Origin: Robertkochia solimangrovi
GTDB taxonomy: Bacteria > Bacteroidota > Bacteroidia > Flavobacteriales > Flavobacteriaceae
Length of the DNA stretch: 64,000 bases
Assembly: GCF_007279655.1 (NCBI RefSeq)
Contig: NZ_QKWN01000010.1
Location: forward strand, 62,001-126,000
Reading direction: 5' to 3'
Shown piece by piece: positions 13,985-22,463 of the stretch (within the stretch, counting starts at the first letter, position 1; the number at the start of each line of letters is the position of its first letter). The notes under the pieces were generated by a model. That model had not been told where the DNA came from. It made no database searches and saw only the letters and a list, made by a program, of their open reading frames with translations. Both the position numbers and the translations under genes were made by a program.

Positions 13985-14016
13985 AACCCCGCAAGTCATC
14001 AGGTCTTGCGGGGTTT
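13985..14016 (+). terminator. GC-rich terminator hairpin
   Basis: AACCCCGCAAG and CTTGCGGGGTT form a stem with a short loop. The T tract is weak (TTTAGT). It is a near copy of the terminator at 9892-9932. Confidence 0.6.
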
Positions 14017-14098
14017 AGTATTATAGTTTTTGACAAAATGGAATTAAAAGATCAGGTAAGAAAGCTTATAGGGTACAAAGTCTCCTCACTAACCGCCA

Positions 14099-15166
14099 TT
14101 AAAAATTAAGATTCATCCCATAATGAGTTGCGAGCTTTACAGCCTCAGATTTACTCAGCTGAATTACGGCACCGTGTTTAGGAGACGTAAAATTGGTAGT
14201 TTTCATTACCCCTTCATTAAAATGGCCTAAATTCTCGAAGGACTTGAAATCGGTAGTTTCCAGAAAACCGAAATTATGTGGCTGGATACTAAAAATATCG
14301 TACATCAGTACCCATTTATCCTCTCCTATACGTTTATAGATATTGGGAGCTTCACAGGCACCGGGCTCCTGATCTATCCAATCCGATTGGTAAACATACC
14401 CCCCGTTAATTCGGTCAGAAAACGCCATCTTTATTCCGCCCGGATTCTCTTGTGCAACATAAGTCATCATATACCTACCGTCATTCAGGGGTAATATATC
14501 CGCATCGAGCACTTGTATTTCCGGATCTGGATATTCGAATATTAATTTTGGTTGCGTTATAACTTTGGTGAAATCATCATCCGTATAAGCATAATACATT
14601 TTTGTAAGGCCATGTCCTAAACGCATCGTAAAATATACCATCATTTTATCCTCCTTAGGATCGTAAATCGTTTGGGGAGCCCAGGCACAACCAATATTTT
14701 TCAATTCCGGGAAATGTTCATCAAAAAGAAAATCGCTATGAGTCCAATGGATCAGATCAAAAGATTTCATCAATACAAATCCCCGGTTGTTACCCCAGTC
14801 ATAATCTTCCACCGGGCGTTCCCAGGTCGTCTCCCGAAAACCTTTTTCCTTCGCAAAAATGTGCAAGTCTGTCATCGCCACATAGAATGCACCATCAGGT
14901 CCACGGGTAATATGAGGATCCCTGATTCCCTTTTGACTGGCAATGGTATCTCCGGCAACCACCGGCTTGCCATCATTTATATCGGCGAACGTATAACCAT
15001 CAGTGCTCAAAGCCATATGTAAACTGTGATCATCATCTTTAAAATACGTCATCAAATACGCCTCCATCGTTTCATTTTGAGTATCCGTAGATTTATTTTG
15101 TGTTACATCTTTACAACTGAAAAATAGCGGTAAAGAACATACTAATAGTAAGGTTTTAAAATTCAT
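14099..15166 (-). CDS. GH43-family glycoside hydrolase lipoprotein
   Basis: The frame opens at 15211, but the ATG at 15166 gives a proper lipoprotein signal (MNFKTLLLVCSLPLFFSC, lipid Cys at 18), so I use it; the protein is then about 355 residues. It is a five-bladed beta-propeller of the GH43 type. The three acidic residues expected are visible: Asp in GIRDPHITRG (base), Asp in VLDADILPL (pKa modulator) and Glu in ACEAPNIYKR (acid). Blade motifs such as AWAPQTIYD and KMMVYFTMR also fit. GH43 enzymes mostly cleave alpha-L-arabinofuranosides or beta-xylosides; exact specificity cannot be read. It is divergent from the DUF1080 operon. Confidence 0.8.
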   Translation of the reverse strand: MNFKTLLLVCSLPLFFSCKDVTQNKSTDTQNETMEAYLMTYFKDDDHSLHMALSTDGYTFADINDGKPVVAGDTIASQKGIRDPHITRGPDGAFYVAMTDLHIFAKEKGFRETTWERPVEDYDWGNNRGFVLMKSFDLIHWTHSDFLFDEHFPELKNIGCAWAPQTIYDPKEDKMMVYFTMRLGHGLTKMYYAYTDDDFTKVITQPKLIFEYPDPEIQVLDADILPLNDGRYMMTYVAQENPGGIKMAFSDRINGGYVYQSDWIDQEPGACEAPNIYKRIGEDKWVLMYDIFSIQPHNFGFLETTDFKSFENLGHFNEGVMKTTNFTSPKHGAVIQLSKSEAVKLATHYGMNLNF

Positions 15167-15522
15167 ATAACAGTATACGTTTAAAGGTTTTAATTTAAGG
15201 GAACAGTCCACTTTTTCGTCCAGAGCGTTTATAAATGTAAAAATAACATTTAAAATTAAATGGCCCCTATCAGAGATCGCGAAGAAACCCGCTCATTTCA
15301 TATCGCTTCCTGAAGAGAAGTATCAGGGAAAAGAAATATTGCAATAAGAAGGTACTCCGTTAAATTCATGAAAATAAATGAACAACCCCAGAAATTATAG
15401 TCGCTTTTTTGAAGTAAATTTAATATCTTCAAAACCTGAACTAAATCGATTTCGTGAATTTCATTCTTATCAATGCATAAAATTCTCTTTCCATTAAACC
15501 ATTCGATTTTAAAATCTTAACT
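15167..15522. other. divergent promoter region
   Basis: No gene is seen between the GH43-type gene (-) and the DUF1080 operon (+). A short inverted repeat, TTCCTGA-N9-TCAGGGAA (about 15307-15330), could be an operator. Support is weak and no clear Bacteroidota -7 box was found. Confidence 0.35.
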
Positions 15523-16902
15523 ATGAAAATCAGATTTTTTTACTTTCTGAGTCTGTTATCTGCTATTCTCATCATACCTGGATGTGCAGGTCAACAAAAA
15601 GATCAGGAAAACATTCCCTGGCAGCCCCTTTTCAATGATACGGATCTTTCCGGATGGAATCAAAAAGGCGGTGCTGCATTATACGAAGTAAAAGAAGGAA
15701 TTATCTATGGAACAACCGTACCGGATAGTCCGAATTCCTTTTTAACCACCGATAAAAACTATGACGATTTCATCTTAGAGCTGGATTTTAAAGTAGATTC
15801 AACGATGAACTCCGGTATACAGATACGAAGCAATAGTCTGCCTCATTACCAAAACGGACGCGTTCATGGATATCAGATCGAGATCGATCCATCTGACAGA
15901 GCGTGGAGCGGTGGTATTTATGACGAAGGTCGCCGGGGTTGGTTAGTAAATCTCGAAGGACAAAAAGAAGCACAGAAAGCATTCAAGCAAAATGAATGGA
16001 ATCATTACCGTATTGAAGCCCTGGGCGACACGATCAAAACCTGGGTTAATGGTATTCCCACCGCCAATCTTATAGACGATAAAACGCACGAAGGCTTTAT
16101 TGCCTTACAGGTACATTCCATAGGTAAAGAAGATACCCCCGGTAAATATATTCAATGGAAGAACATACGGATTCTTACCGATAGCCTTTCAAAATACAGT
16201 ACTAAAAGTCCGATACCTCCAACTTACACAAAAAATCACCTGACCGATCAGGAGAAAAAAGATGGCTGGCAATTGTTATGGGATGGTGCCACTACGAATG
16301 GCTGGCGTGGAGCCAAACTATCAAATTTCCCGGAAAAAGGATGGAAAATAGAAGACGGTATCCTTATGGTGCTCGAAGCCGATGGAAAAGAAGCAGCCGA
16401 TGGAGGTGATATTGTAACGATCGAACAATTCAGTGATTTCGAGCTTTCGGTAGATTTTAAAGTCACTGAAGGAGCGAACAGTGGTATTAAATATTATGTG
16501 GATACCGAGATCAACAAAGGAGAAGGCTCCTCGATCGGACTGGAGTATCAAATATTAGATGATGAACGACATCCGGATGCCAAATTGGGAAACCATGAAG
16601 GTAGCCGAACCGTTGCATCGCTTTATGATCTTATTCAGGCAAATCCGGATAAACCGATCAACCCGGTAGGCACATGGAATACGGCTCGCATTTATTCCCA
16701 TGATGACCATGTGGAACATTGGCTTAACGGCGTTAAAGTTCTGGAGTATGAGCGGGGTAGTGAAGATTTTAAAAAGCTCGTGTCTGAAAGTAAATATAAG
16801 GTTTGGCCCGGGTTCGGACTGTTAGAGAAAGGTAATATACTGCTTCAAGACCATGGAAATAAGGTATATTTCAAAGACATAAAAATCAAACCCCTGAACT
16901 AA
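15523..16902 (+). CDS. lipoprotein with two DUF1080 (3-keto-disaccharide hydrolase) domains
   Basis: A 459-residue lipoprotein: MKIRFFYFLSLLSAILIIPG ends before the lipid Cys at 21. Two DUF1080 domains lie in tandem. The first is at about residues 30-215 (FNDTDLSGWNQKGGAALYEV ... WNHYRIEALGDTIKTWVNG). The second is at about 245-457 (LWDGATTNGWRGAKLSNFPE ... WNTARIYSHDDHVEHWLNG). DUF1080 is a concanavalin-like fold shown in some bacteria to cleave 3-keto-glycosides. The two oxidoreductases directly downstream (6-bp and 3-bp gaps) would supply the 3-keto substrate. The gene heads an operon and acts in the periplasm or outer membrane. Having two domains in one chain is notable, since single-domain proteins are the common form. 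Confidence 0.8.
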   Translation: MKIRFFYFLSLLSAILIIPGCAGQQKDQENIPWQPLFNDTDLSGWNQKGGAALYEVKEGIIYGTTVPDSPNSFLTTDKNYDDFILELDFKVDSTMNSGIQIRSNSLPHYQNGRVHGYQIEIDPSDRAWSGGIYDEGRRGWLVNLEGQKEAQKAFKQNEWNHYRIEALGDTIKTWVNGIPTANLIDDKTHEGFIALQVHSIGKEDTPGKYIQWKNIRILTDSLSKYSTKSPIPPTYTKNHLTDQEKKDGWQLLWDGATTNGWRGAKLSNFPEKGWKIEDGILMVLEADGKEAADGGDIVTIEQFSDFELSVDFKVTEGANSGIKYYVDTEINKGEGSSIGLEYQILDDERHPDAKLGNHEGSRTVASLYDLIQANPDKPINPVGTWNTARIYSHDDHVEHWLNGVKVLEYERGSEDFKKLVSESKYKVWPGFGLLEKGNILLQDHGNKVYFKDIKIKPLN

Positions 16903-16908
16903 AGAGTT

Positions 16909-18249
16909 ATGACCACAAGAAGAGACTTTATATCAAAAACCGCATTAGGTGGAGCAGCCATTACTTTGGGCGGACCCGCGATGGCCATGCCGGCAAACAG
17001 CTACCGAAGGATAATCGGAGCAAATGACCGACTGAATGTCGCCTTTGCAGGTCTTGGCAGACGTGTTGGCGCTTATTACGAGCCCGTACAGATGAAAGAA
17101 GCCAATGTACATCTTTTGTACCTCTGTGATGTGATGAAATCACAACGGGACAAAGCTTTGATCGATTTTACAAAAAATGCCGATTATCAGCCAAAACTCG
17201 AAAATGACATTCGGAACGTTATTGCAGATAAAGACGTAGATATCTTATTTAACGCTACACCAGATCACTGGCATACGCCCGGTTCCATTATGGCTCTGAA
17301 AGCCGGAAAGCACGTGTATGTCGAAAAGCCCTGTAGTCATAATATGCATGAAAATGAAGTATTGGTACAGGCTGCTAAAAAATATGATAAAGTGGTTCAA
17401 ATGGGAAACCAGCAACGCTCTTCCGACCACACCATTAAGATCATTGATAAAATTCATGATGGTATTATCGGAACTCCGTATAAAGCCCTGGCATTCTACA
17501 CCAATGCCAGAGGAGAAACCTCCGTACAAAAAGCAGCCCCCGTTCCTGAGGGATTGGATTGGGAATTGTGGCAGGGCCCTGCTTTACGAAGAGCGTATAC
17601 CGATAACACCTGGGATTATAACTGGCATTGGTATGGCTGGAACTACGGAACCGCAGAGGCCGGTAATAACGGAACACACGAACTCGATGTAGCGAGATGG
17701 GCATTGGATGTCAACTACCCGTTATATGCTGAAGTCGAAGCTAAAAAACGTCACTTCTCAGACGATGGCTGGGAAATGTACGATACCATGCTGGCTACCT
17801 TCCAGTTCACAGATGACAAGATCATTCAATGGGACGGGAAAAGTAGGAATGGTTATGACACGTATGGAGGAGGCCGAGGGACTATCATCTATGGAAGCGA
17901 AGGAACTGTTTTTGTGGATAGAGAAAAATACCGACTTACCGATAGAAATGGCATTGTGATTGAAGAATTCGACAGTCAAAGCAATGAAGCAGGTACTGCC
18001 CTGGGAGGTGGGGGCGACGTTACAACCGCTCATGTCCTTAATTTCTTCAACACGATACGGGGAAAAGAAAAATTAACCGCTCCCATCGATGATGCAAGCA
18101 TCAGTATGGCCATGGTACATTATGCCAATATTGCTTACCGGATCAACAAAGGTTTTAGTATCGATGAAAATACCGGACGAATCTACGATCGTGAAGCCAT
18201 GCAACTTTGGAACCGACAATATGCTCCCGGATGGGAATTAAACTTATAA
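16909..18249 (+). CDS. Tat-exported Gfo/Idh/MocA family oxidoreductase
   Basis: A 446-residue protein with a twin-arginine signal (MTTRRDFISKTALGGAAITL). It has an N-terminal NAD(P)-binding Rossmann domain (LNVAFAGLGRRVGAYYEPVQ), the family EKP motif in KHVYVEKPCSH, and a C-terminal alpha/beta domain with the catalytic His in GNNGTHELDVARW. Such exported enzymes oxidise or reduce sugar hydroxyls. In clusters with DUF1080 they act as glycoside-3-dehydrogenases, with the cofactor bound before Tat export. It is the second gene of the operon, six bases after the DUF1080 gene. Confidence 0.85.
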   Translation: MTTRRDFISKTALGGAAITLGGPAMAMPANSYRRIIGANDRLNVAFAGLGRRVGAYYEPVQMKEANVHLLYLCDVMKSQRDKALIDFTKNADYQPKLENDIRNVIADKDVDILFNATPDHWHTPGSIMALKAGKHVYVEKPCSHNMHENEVLVQAAKKYDKVVQMGNQQRSSDHTIKIIDKIHDGIIGTPYKALAFYTNARGETSVQKAAPVPEGLDWELWQGPALRRAYTDNTWDYNWHWYGWNYGTAEAGNNGTHELDVARWALDVNYPLYAEVEAKKRHFSDDGWEMYDTMLATFQFTDDKIIQWDGKSRNGYDTYGGGRGTIIYGSEGTVFVDREKYRLTDRNGIVIEEFDSQSNEAGTALGGGGDVTTAHVLNFFNTIRGKEKLTAPIDDASISMAMVHYANIAYRINKGFSIDENTGRIYDREAMQLWNRQYAPGWELNL

Positions 18250-18252
18250 AAA

Positions 18253-19452
18253 ATGAAGCGAAGAAACTTTGTTAAAACGAGTGGCCTCGCCGTAGCCGGA
18301 GTTACCACCACTGCTGCACTTTCAGGATTTAATATCCTGAATAATCCTAACCGCACAGTTAATATCGCAGTTATCGGCACCGGTGACCGTGGAAGCGGAC
18401 TCATCCCCTTCCTCAATGAAATTGAAGGCATACGAGTTTCCGCCTGTTGCGATACGCTGCCCTTTCGCCTCGAAAATGGCTTGAAAAAAGTTAACGGAAA
18501 TGCCAAAGGTTATAAAGATTATCGCGGTGTATTGGATGATAAAAACATCGATGCAATTTTAGTGGCCGTACCATTCAGCGAACATGCTAAAATCGAGATG
18601 GATGCCCTGGATGCCGGAAAGCATATCTATGGTGAAAAGACTTTGGTGAAGGGTTATAGTGCTATTAAGGAATTACTTCATAAGAAAAATCAACATAAAG
18701 AACTCATCTTTCAAACCGGACATCAGTATCATTCTTCCAGGTTATATACCGAAGTTGTGCAGATGATCAAAAACGGTAAGATTGGTAATATAACTGCTTT
18801 TGAAAGCCAATGGAACCGGAACGGGAACTGGCGCAGACCTGTACCTGACCCTTCCCTTGAAAAATTGATCAACTGGCGTATGTATCGTGAATATTCCGGT
18901 GGTTTGACCGCCGAACTGTGCTCCCATCAAATAGATTTTGCCAATTGGGTACTGGAAGAACACCCAAAAGAAGTCGTTGGATTGGGAGGTATTAATTATT
19001 GGAAAGATGGCCGCGAAACTTACGATAATATCCATCTAATTTACAATTATCCGAGCGGGGTAAAAGCGACCTTCCAATGCCTCACCTCCAATGCCAAAGA
19101 CGATTACCAGATCAAGGTCATGGGCGACAAAGGCACGATCATTTTAGGATATACCAATGCCTGGTTCTACCCTGAAGGAAACCCGAATAAAGAAGTCGGA
19201 GACGTAGATGGCGTATCTGGCGCTACCCTGCAATGGGAAGATGGAAAAGGTATTCCTATTCATATTTCTCACAACGATCCGAGTAAACAGGCCCTGATGG
19301 ATTTCAGGGATAGTATTCTCAATGGCAGTGAGCCGATCTCCAATCTCAAGACTGGAGCCGGTGCGGCGATCTGTGTACAAATGGGACTGGATGCTATGTA
19401 TTCGAAAACAAAGGCGGACTGGAGTCCGGAGTATTCTGAATGGTTGGGTTAG
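18253..19452 (+). CDS. Tat-exported Gfo/Idh/MocA family oxidoreductase, EKT variant
   Basis: A 399-residue protein with a twin-arginine signal (MKRRNFVKTSGLAVAGVTTT). The Rossmann domain starts at about 35 (VNIAVIGTGDRGSGLIPFLN). Where the family has EKP this protein has EKT (KHIYGEKTLVKG). The catalytic-domain His lies in ELCSHQIDFANWVL and a second conserved block is QTGHQYHSSRLY. The proline change may alter the cofactor pocket, but the lysine is kept, so activity is likely. The start is three bases after the previous stop, so the genes are co-transcribed, and the two may act at different sugars or steps. Confidence 0.85.
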   Translation: MKRRNFVKTSGLAVAGVTTTAALSGFNILNNPNRTVNIAVIGTGDRGSGLIPFLNEIEGIRVSACCDTLPFRLENGLKKVNGNAKGYKDYRGVLDDKNIDAILVAVPFSEHAKIEMDALDAGKHIYGEKTLVKGYSAIKELLHKKNQHKELIFQTGHQYHSSRLYTEVVQMIKNGKIGNITAFESQWNRNGNWRRPVPDPSLEKLINWRMYREYSGGLTAELCSHQIDFANWVLEEHPKEVVGLGGINYWKDGRETYDNIHLIYNYPSGVKATFQCLTSNAKDDYQIKVMGDKGTIILGYTNAWFYPEGNPNKEVGDVDGVSGATLQWEDGKGIPIHISHNDPSKQALMDFRDSILNGSEPISNLKTGAGAAICVQMGLDAMYSKTKADWSPEYSEWLG

Positions 19453-19948
19453 GAGTTTCAACTAATCTTAAGATCGATCGTAACTGAGGTACTGATAAAA
19501 TCTTTTGGTCTGCTGGCGCACCGGAGAGTGACGATCCTACCTTCGGCCTTCGGCGAAGTTGGAGTGTCGATCTCCTTTCTTATTCAGGCAAGCCTGAAAA
19601 AGAATTCGTCGAGTGTCGTCGCTATCATAGTGCTGACGCACGATGATGCTAGAGTGACCTGTGGTGGAAGTGATCTTCGCAGGCTCAGTTTTTTTGGAAA
19701 CTTCGCGGGATTAGTTTTTTTTGGGGGCTCGCGGGCTCGGCTTTACGGGGATTTGAAGGCTCAGTCTTTTGAGTGGGAATCGTTTGAGCCTCTTATTATT
19801 TTTAATAAAAACCTGAAGGCTTTCATTATGAGATCAAAGAATAATACCTATAGTTCCTTGAAAAAAAAGGAGGTCCGTGCTTTGTTATACTACCAGGTTT
19901 ACAATAAAAAGAGTTCAATATAACTATATCCGCCACAGAAATTAAAAA
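19453..19948. other. intergenic region, possible remnants only
   Basis: A frame at 19528-19923 has no plausible domain or composition and is rejected. The end of the region (KAFIMRSKNNTY in one frame) faintly recalls DNA upstream of GIY-YIG endonuclease genes of flavobacteria, so decayed gene DNA is possible. No terminator was recognised. Confidence 0.35.
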
Positions 19949-21016
19949 TCATTTTTTGTATTTGGAGTGCGTTGATTTCATATCCCGGATCATCTTATTG
20001 AACGCCTTACCTTTCTTCCGTTTTTCTGCAATGGTTTCCTCGAAATGTGCTTTTTCCCTTTCCATTCTTAAATAGTTCTCGTAGGAAGCCTTATCGATTT
20101 CTCCATTATCCACTGCGGAAATAACCGCACAGCCGGTTTCATTAGTATGCGTGCAATCATTAAATCTACAATGTTCCGCTGTCCTACTGATCATCTCGAA
20201 AGTGGTTTCCAATCCTTCTGAGGAATCGGTGATTCCCACTTCCCGGATTCCGGGATTATCGATAATCACTCCCCCACTTTCCAATACCAGTAGTTCACGG
20301 TGACTGGTGGTATGTCTTCCTTTTTGAGTACTGGAACTGATATGACTGGTTTTCATCAGCGATTGCTCTGAAAGTAAATTGGTAAGAGTTGACTTTCCTG
20401 CACCTGAAGACCCTAGCAAACAGTAGGTCTTACCCCTATGGATAAAATCCTTTACTATTTTAAGCGCTTCCGGATCTTCCATACTCATCGTAAAAACCGG
20501 TAATTCAGGAATTCTTTCGCTGATCTTTCCTATTTGGTCCTTCAGTAAATCATCATCGACCAGATCAGTTTTTGTGAGAACGACCACCGGTTCAACCTTT
20601 GATGAATGGCAAATGGTCAGATATCTTTCGATTCGGTTTATATTAAAATCCCGGTCTACAGCCTGTATGATTAAGGCGTAATCGATATTGGTCGCAATTA
20701 TTTGTTTTTCTCCATGTTGACCGACTGCTTGTCGTTCCAATACAGACCTTCTGGGTAAGATGGCATGGATAAGTGCATCGTCTTCATTGTATTCCGAAAA
20801 GGCAACCCAGTCTCCCACCGCCGGGAAATCGGACCTGCTATTCGCAGTAAATCTAAGATTGCCAATCACTTCACCGTCGTACTCCTTTTCAGTATTCTTT
20901 ACGATATACCGTTCCTTATGTTCCGAAATTACACGACCAACTTTAAACCCTTGCAGGTTTTGATCGATTCGATACTTTTCCAGAATACTATTATATCCTA
21001 AATCTTCAAGTTCCAT
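19949..21016 (-). CDS. rsgA: ribosome small-subunit-dependent GTPase A
   Basis: A 355-residue circularly permuted GTPase that helps late maturation of the 30S subunit. An OB-fold domain occupies about residues 25-95. G4 (VVLTKTDL) comes before G1/P-loop (CLLGSSGAGKSTLTNLL) and G3 (VIIDNPGIRE), the permuted order typical of RsgA. A zinc knuckle follows (CRFNDCTHTNETGCAV), and the C-terminal tail is Lys-rich. The Thr/Ser-rich switch (SSSTQKGRHTTSHREL) is intact. The ATG at 21016 gives the expected length. It is monocistronic, and its N-terminus is typical of the longer YloQ-like variant in Bacteroidota. Confidence 0.9.
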   Translation of the reverse strand: MELEDLGYNSILEKYRIDQNLQGFKVGRVISEHKERYIVKNTEKEYDGEVIGNLRFTANSRSDFPAVGDWVAFSEYNEDDALIHAILPRRSVLERQAVGQHGEKQIIATNIDYALIIQAVDRDFNINRIERYLTICHSSKVEPVVVLTKTDLVDDDLLKDQIGKISERIPELPVFTMSMEDPEALKIVKDFIHRGKTYCLLGSSGAGKSTLTNLLSEQSLMKTSHISSSTQKGRHTTSHRELLVLESGGVIIDNPGIREVGITDSSEGLETTFEMISRTAEHCRFNDCTHTNETGCAVISAVDNGEIDKASYENYLRMEREKAHFEETIAEKRKKGKAFNKMIRDMKSTHSKYKK

Positions 21017-21257
21017 CTTCCCTTCTTAACTAATTAATTCCCTATACTGGCTTCGATCATGTAATGTCTTAGCACTTATAACCAGCCTTAAGTTAAAACA
21101 TATTTCTTTTGAAGAGCAGAATATTTTAAAATTCATCTAGTGTATTCCGTTGGTTCCCCTGGTTCATATGGGCTTGAACGTTTTAAATAAATAGTTGAAA
21201 AAATATAGTTCTTCAACTTCCGTCTCTCAATGACCGTTCTTAGTAACTTTTTCAAAC

Positions 21258-21287
21258 TAAAAAAAAACCACTCCGAAGAGTGGTTTC
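21258..21287 (-). terminator. terminator of the metal-efflux operon (UUCG loop)
   Basis: On the minus strand AAACCACTC-TTCG-GAGTGGTTT forms a 9-bp stem closed by the very stable UUCG tetraloop, followed by a run of T. It lies 27 bases beyond the stop of the adaptor gene. Confidence 0.85.
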
Positions 21288-21313
21288 TGTTGAATGTTCA
21301 CTATAAAATTTCC

Positions 21314-22459
21314 TTACTCTTCACTGGCATTCATCGCCTTCATCAACAGGGTATATGCATTTTTCACCACAATTTCAGAGGTTTCATCAATTGTATCTGA
21401 CTTGATGTGCTGCTGGCCGTTCTGACTAATGCCTGCCTCTACAGGAACCATCTCAAAAATCTGATTTTCTATAGCTTTAAATACATAGCTAACGCCTTTC
21501 CATTGAACTACTGCGGCTTCTGGAACGGTTAATCCTGTTTTGTTTTTTACATGGATCTCTGCATTCACGAACAGACCCGGGTAGAGCGCCTCCGTACTTC
21601 CACTTACAACGGCGGTCACCTCTGCAGCATGGTCGGTATTCAGACTATGATTGATATACTTAATATTCCCTTCGAAACGGTTTTGCGTATCACCGTTACT
21701 GTATACTTCCAGCGTCTGCCCTGCTACCAGATTAGGTATATCCTTCTCAAAAGCATTGAATACCATAATGGCCTCTTTCATCTCCAGGATCTCGAAGAGT
21801 TTCTCAGTAGAAGAAATATATTTACCAGCATTAATATTGACTACAGATACTAATCCGCTTACCGGAGCAACCAGGGCTATAGAATTATGGATGGTAGCCG
21901 CGGTTAAGGATTTTGCATTGATGCCAACCAAAGCAAGCTTTTGTGCCAAAGAGGTCATCAGGATCCGTTGCGTTTCCCGCTCTGTTGAAATCTGTTCAAA
22001 CAATTTATCTGAGGTCGCCTTGCTTCTATTCAATTCCTTTTGTCTTCCATATTCCTGTTCGGCTAATTGAAACTTTTCCTTTGCCGTTAAATAGTCCTGT
22101 TGCAATTGTATAAGTTCCATCCCTTCAATTACAGCCAGCACTTGTCCTTTAGACACATGCATCCCAGCCATTACTTTGGTACTTTTAATGTATCCGACCA
22201 AGGGGAAGCTTACATCCACTCTGTTTTGTGGAGGCACTGTGACCAATCCTTGTAGGGTTATCACCTCATTTAATTTTCCTATGTTTGGAACACCTGTTTC
22301 CAAGCCTACATTCTTCATCTGAATATCTGTTAGGCGTAATATGTTATCCGTTACCGCTACTTCTGATGCTTCAGCGATAGCTTCCTTCTTTTCCTCCGGC
22401 TCATTACAAGAAATTAATCCGAGTATGAGGCCCATGGTTATTATAATATACTTTTTCAT
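21314..22459 (-). CDS. RND efflux periplasmic adaptor (CusB/CzcB-type)
   Basis: A 381-residue lipoprotein (MGLILGLISC, lipid Cys near 18). It follows the membrane-fusion-protein plan. A beta-barrel/lipoyl start contains SFPLVGYIKSTKVMAGMHVS, and an alpha-helical hairpin covers about 125-190 (LQQDYLTAKEKFQLAEQEYG). The second lipoyl half contains VAPVSGLVSVVNINAGKYIS. The C-terminal beta and membrane-proximal domains include GLTVPEAAVVQWKGVSYVFK. It links the inner-membrane pump to the outer-membrane factor, and its gene follows the fused pump gene by four bases, so the two form one operon. Confidence 0.88.
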   Translation of the reverse strand: MKKYIIITMGLILGLISCNEPEEKKEAIAEASEVAVTDNILRLTDIQMKNVGLETGVPNIGKLNEVITLQGLVTVPPQNRVDVSFPLVGYIKSTKVMAGMHVSKGQVLAVIEGMELIQLQQDYLTAKEKFQLAEQEYGRQKELNRSKATSDKLFEQISTERETQRILMTSLAQKLALVGINAKSLTAATIHNSIALVAPVSGLVSVVNINAGKYISSTEKLFEILEMKEAIMVFNAFEKDIPNLVAGQTLEVYSNGDTQNRFEGNIKYINHSLNTDHAAEVTAVVSGSTEALYPGLFVNAEIHVKNKTGLTVPEAAVVQWKGVSYVFKAIENQIFEMVPVEAGISQNGQQHIKSDTIDETSEIVVKNAYTLLMKAMNASEE

Positions 22460-22463
22460 GATT

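Larger units (their letters stand above)
13763..14098. other. intergenic region with second tRNA-end repeat
   Basis: No gene is seen. The stretch contains the second tRNA-Ser-like end (13955-13973) and its terminator (13985-14016) between two genes that end towards each other. Confidence 0.6.

Noticed and set aside
19528-19923. 131-codon + strand frame
   Set aside because: The composition is odd for this genome (Phe/Gly/Arg-rich middle from GC-rich repeats), there is no domain, and it covers a stretch that looks like decayed intergenic DNA.
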